A stretch of DNA of 64,000 nt from Alviniconcha marisindica (taxonomy: Eukaryota > Mollusca > Gastropoda > Provannidae). Below are positions 63,241 to 64,000 of this stretch, in pieces. The translations under genes were made by a program, and so were the position numbers. Position 1 is the first letter of the stretch, and the number at the start of each line of letters is the position of its first letter. Below the pieces are notes generated by a model. That model saw only the letters and a program-made list of their open reading frames with translations, searched no databases and was not told where the DNA came from. The stretch lies in contig JABMCL010001253.1 in assembly GCA_018857735.1 (NCBI GenBank), positions 217,501 through 281,500 on the forward strand, written 5' to 3'.

Positions 63241-64000
63241 TCAGTTCAATTCAGGATGGTATCTATGCGCTCGGGAAAGTCCATAAATTATGCGCTCCAC
63301 GCCGTCGCTCAGAAGTTTCCCCAACGTCGCCTCTGAAACGGTTCCAATGTATGTCTGATTGACGATGGCCCTCTCTCGTCCTCTCAAGGAAGATCGTCTA
63401 GCGCTTCCTCTTTCTTCAACTCTCTCCTCAAGGCGATCAATGGTGTGATGTCCTGGGCTTTGTGCCCGCAGGTAGTGTCTCAAGCTCCTCAGCACTTCAG
63501 ATCTTCCGAGAAGCAAGCCACTTTTGAGGGTTGCTTTGCCCGCCGCCAGTCTATCTGCTCGGTCATTTCGTTTTACTCAAGCATGTCCAGGGCATTGCAC
63601 CCACAGGAGTTTTCGAAGGTGGATGTCGACCATCGACACATTCCAGTCTGGGCTTCCCATTCCACTTTTCACTTTTTGTAGCAAGCTCACTGAATCTGTG
63701 AGGATGGTGGCATGTGTGGTCCGACTGTCACCTCTTGAGGCAATCCAGCGGAGGGCGTGGGTGACAGCTTCCGCCTCCATTGTTAAGCTAGAGCTTGAGA
63801 CCGTATAGGCTGCATTGCACTGTCTTCATGGATGGTAGTCGCACCTTGCTTGACAATGAAGCCCCACCCTGACTGGTGATTGAGCCAACAGTGTACAGAG
63901 GTCTAGAGGTTTCTTGTTTTCTTGAATGAGAAGCTTGATCTGTCTGGCTCTGTTTTGCCTGCTGGCCATTCTTGACAGTGCTTCAGGAGTGTCTCAGAGA
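63241..64000 (-). mobile_element. Jockey-like non-LTR retrotransposon, 3' part with RNase H domain, degraded
   Basis: Read on the minus strand from the window edge, the product includes GWGFIVKQGATTIHEDS, then SSLTMEAEAVTHALRWIASR, ILTDSVSLLQKVKSGMGS, WVQCPGHA and NDRADRLAGKA. These are the signature blocks of an RNase H domain at the end of a LINE polyprotein; ILTDS carries a catalytic Asp. The frame is broken. A TGA (about 63567) follows PGHA, a small indel at about 63815-63830 shifts the frame, and the first catalytic position reads YTVGS, with Val where Asp is expected. The last ORF part (63516-63241) ends in TGA. The reverse transcriptase would lie beyond 64000. It looks recently inactivated. 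Confidence 0.85.

Overview
This is a eukaryotic, intron-rich, AT-leaning window with many microsatellites, G/C homopolymer runs and tandem duplications. The organism is most likely a marine gastropod mollusc. That is an inference from the invertebrate-type gene structures, a jockey-like LINE with an RNase H tail at the right edge, and tRNA-derived SINEs whose bodies look like those I know from gastropods. No species can be named from the sequence alone.

Four protein-coding genes are supported by protein similarity and consistent splice sites. (1) At 563-728 (+) lies the last coding exon of an HtrA-family serine protease, giving the end of a PDZ domain; the rest of the gene is left of the window. 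(2) From about 7,200 to 25,565 (+) lies a complete NSD2-type histone H3K36 methyltransferase. It has a promoter-like CpG-richer segment with a short first exon, then 16 coding exons whose phases all join, for 1,679 codons: PWWP1, HMG box, four PHD-type fingers, PWWP2, AWS, SET, post-SET and a C-terminal PHD/C5HCH module. (3) From 36,896 down to 32,569 (-) lies a complete BNIP1/Sec20 SNARE gene with 6 coding exons and 227 codons. (4) From 44,625 to 55,415 (+) lies an ENTPD4/ENTPD7-type Golgi/lysosomal nucleoside diphosphatase. Nine exons give 588 codons and all five apyrase conserved regions; the 5' end is unresolved, with a candidate micro-exon at 37,091 next to the BNIP1 start.

Layout: 729-7,190 is intergenic and repeat-rich, with a near-palindromic foldback element, a SINE with target-site duplications and a long CA tract. 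7,348-10,538 is NSD intron 1, with a second foldback element. 25,566-32,568 is intergenic or 3' UTR between the convergent NSD and BNIP1 genes. 36,897-44,624 is repeat-rich, with three long CT tracts. 55,416-63,240 is ENTPD 3' UTR plus intergenic sequence. 63,241-64,000 is the degraded 3' part of a jockey-like LINE on the minus strand.

The most unusual structure is in the ENTPD gene. The introns before exons 8 and 9 both contain tandem copies of their own 3' splice site together with the first codons of the following exon: eight full plus one partial decoy in the first, two clear decoys in the second. A third intron, before exon 4, carries a 59/60-bp satellite organised as a 179-bp higher-order repeat, with an acceptor-like motif in most monomers. 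Other points of interest are a GC-AG intron in NSD, a possible uORF whose stop overlaps the NSD start codons, a cluster of 16-bp palindromes in NSD intron 4, and an identical triplicated 48-bp unit just after the AWS exon donor.
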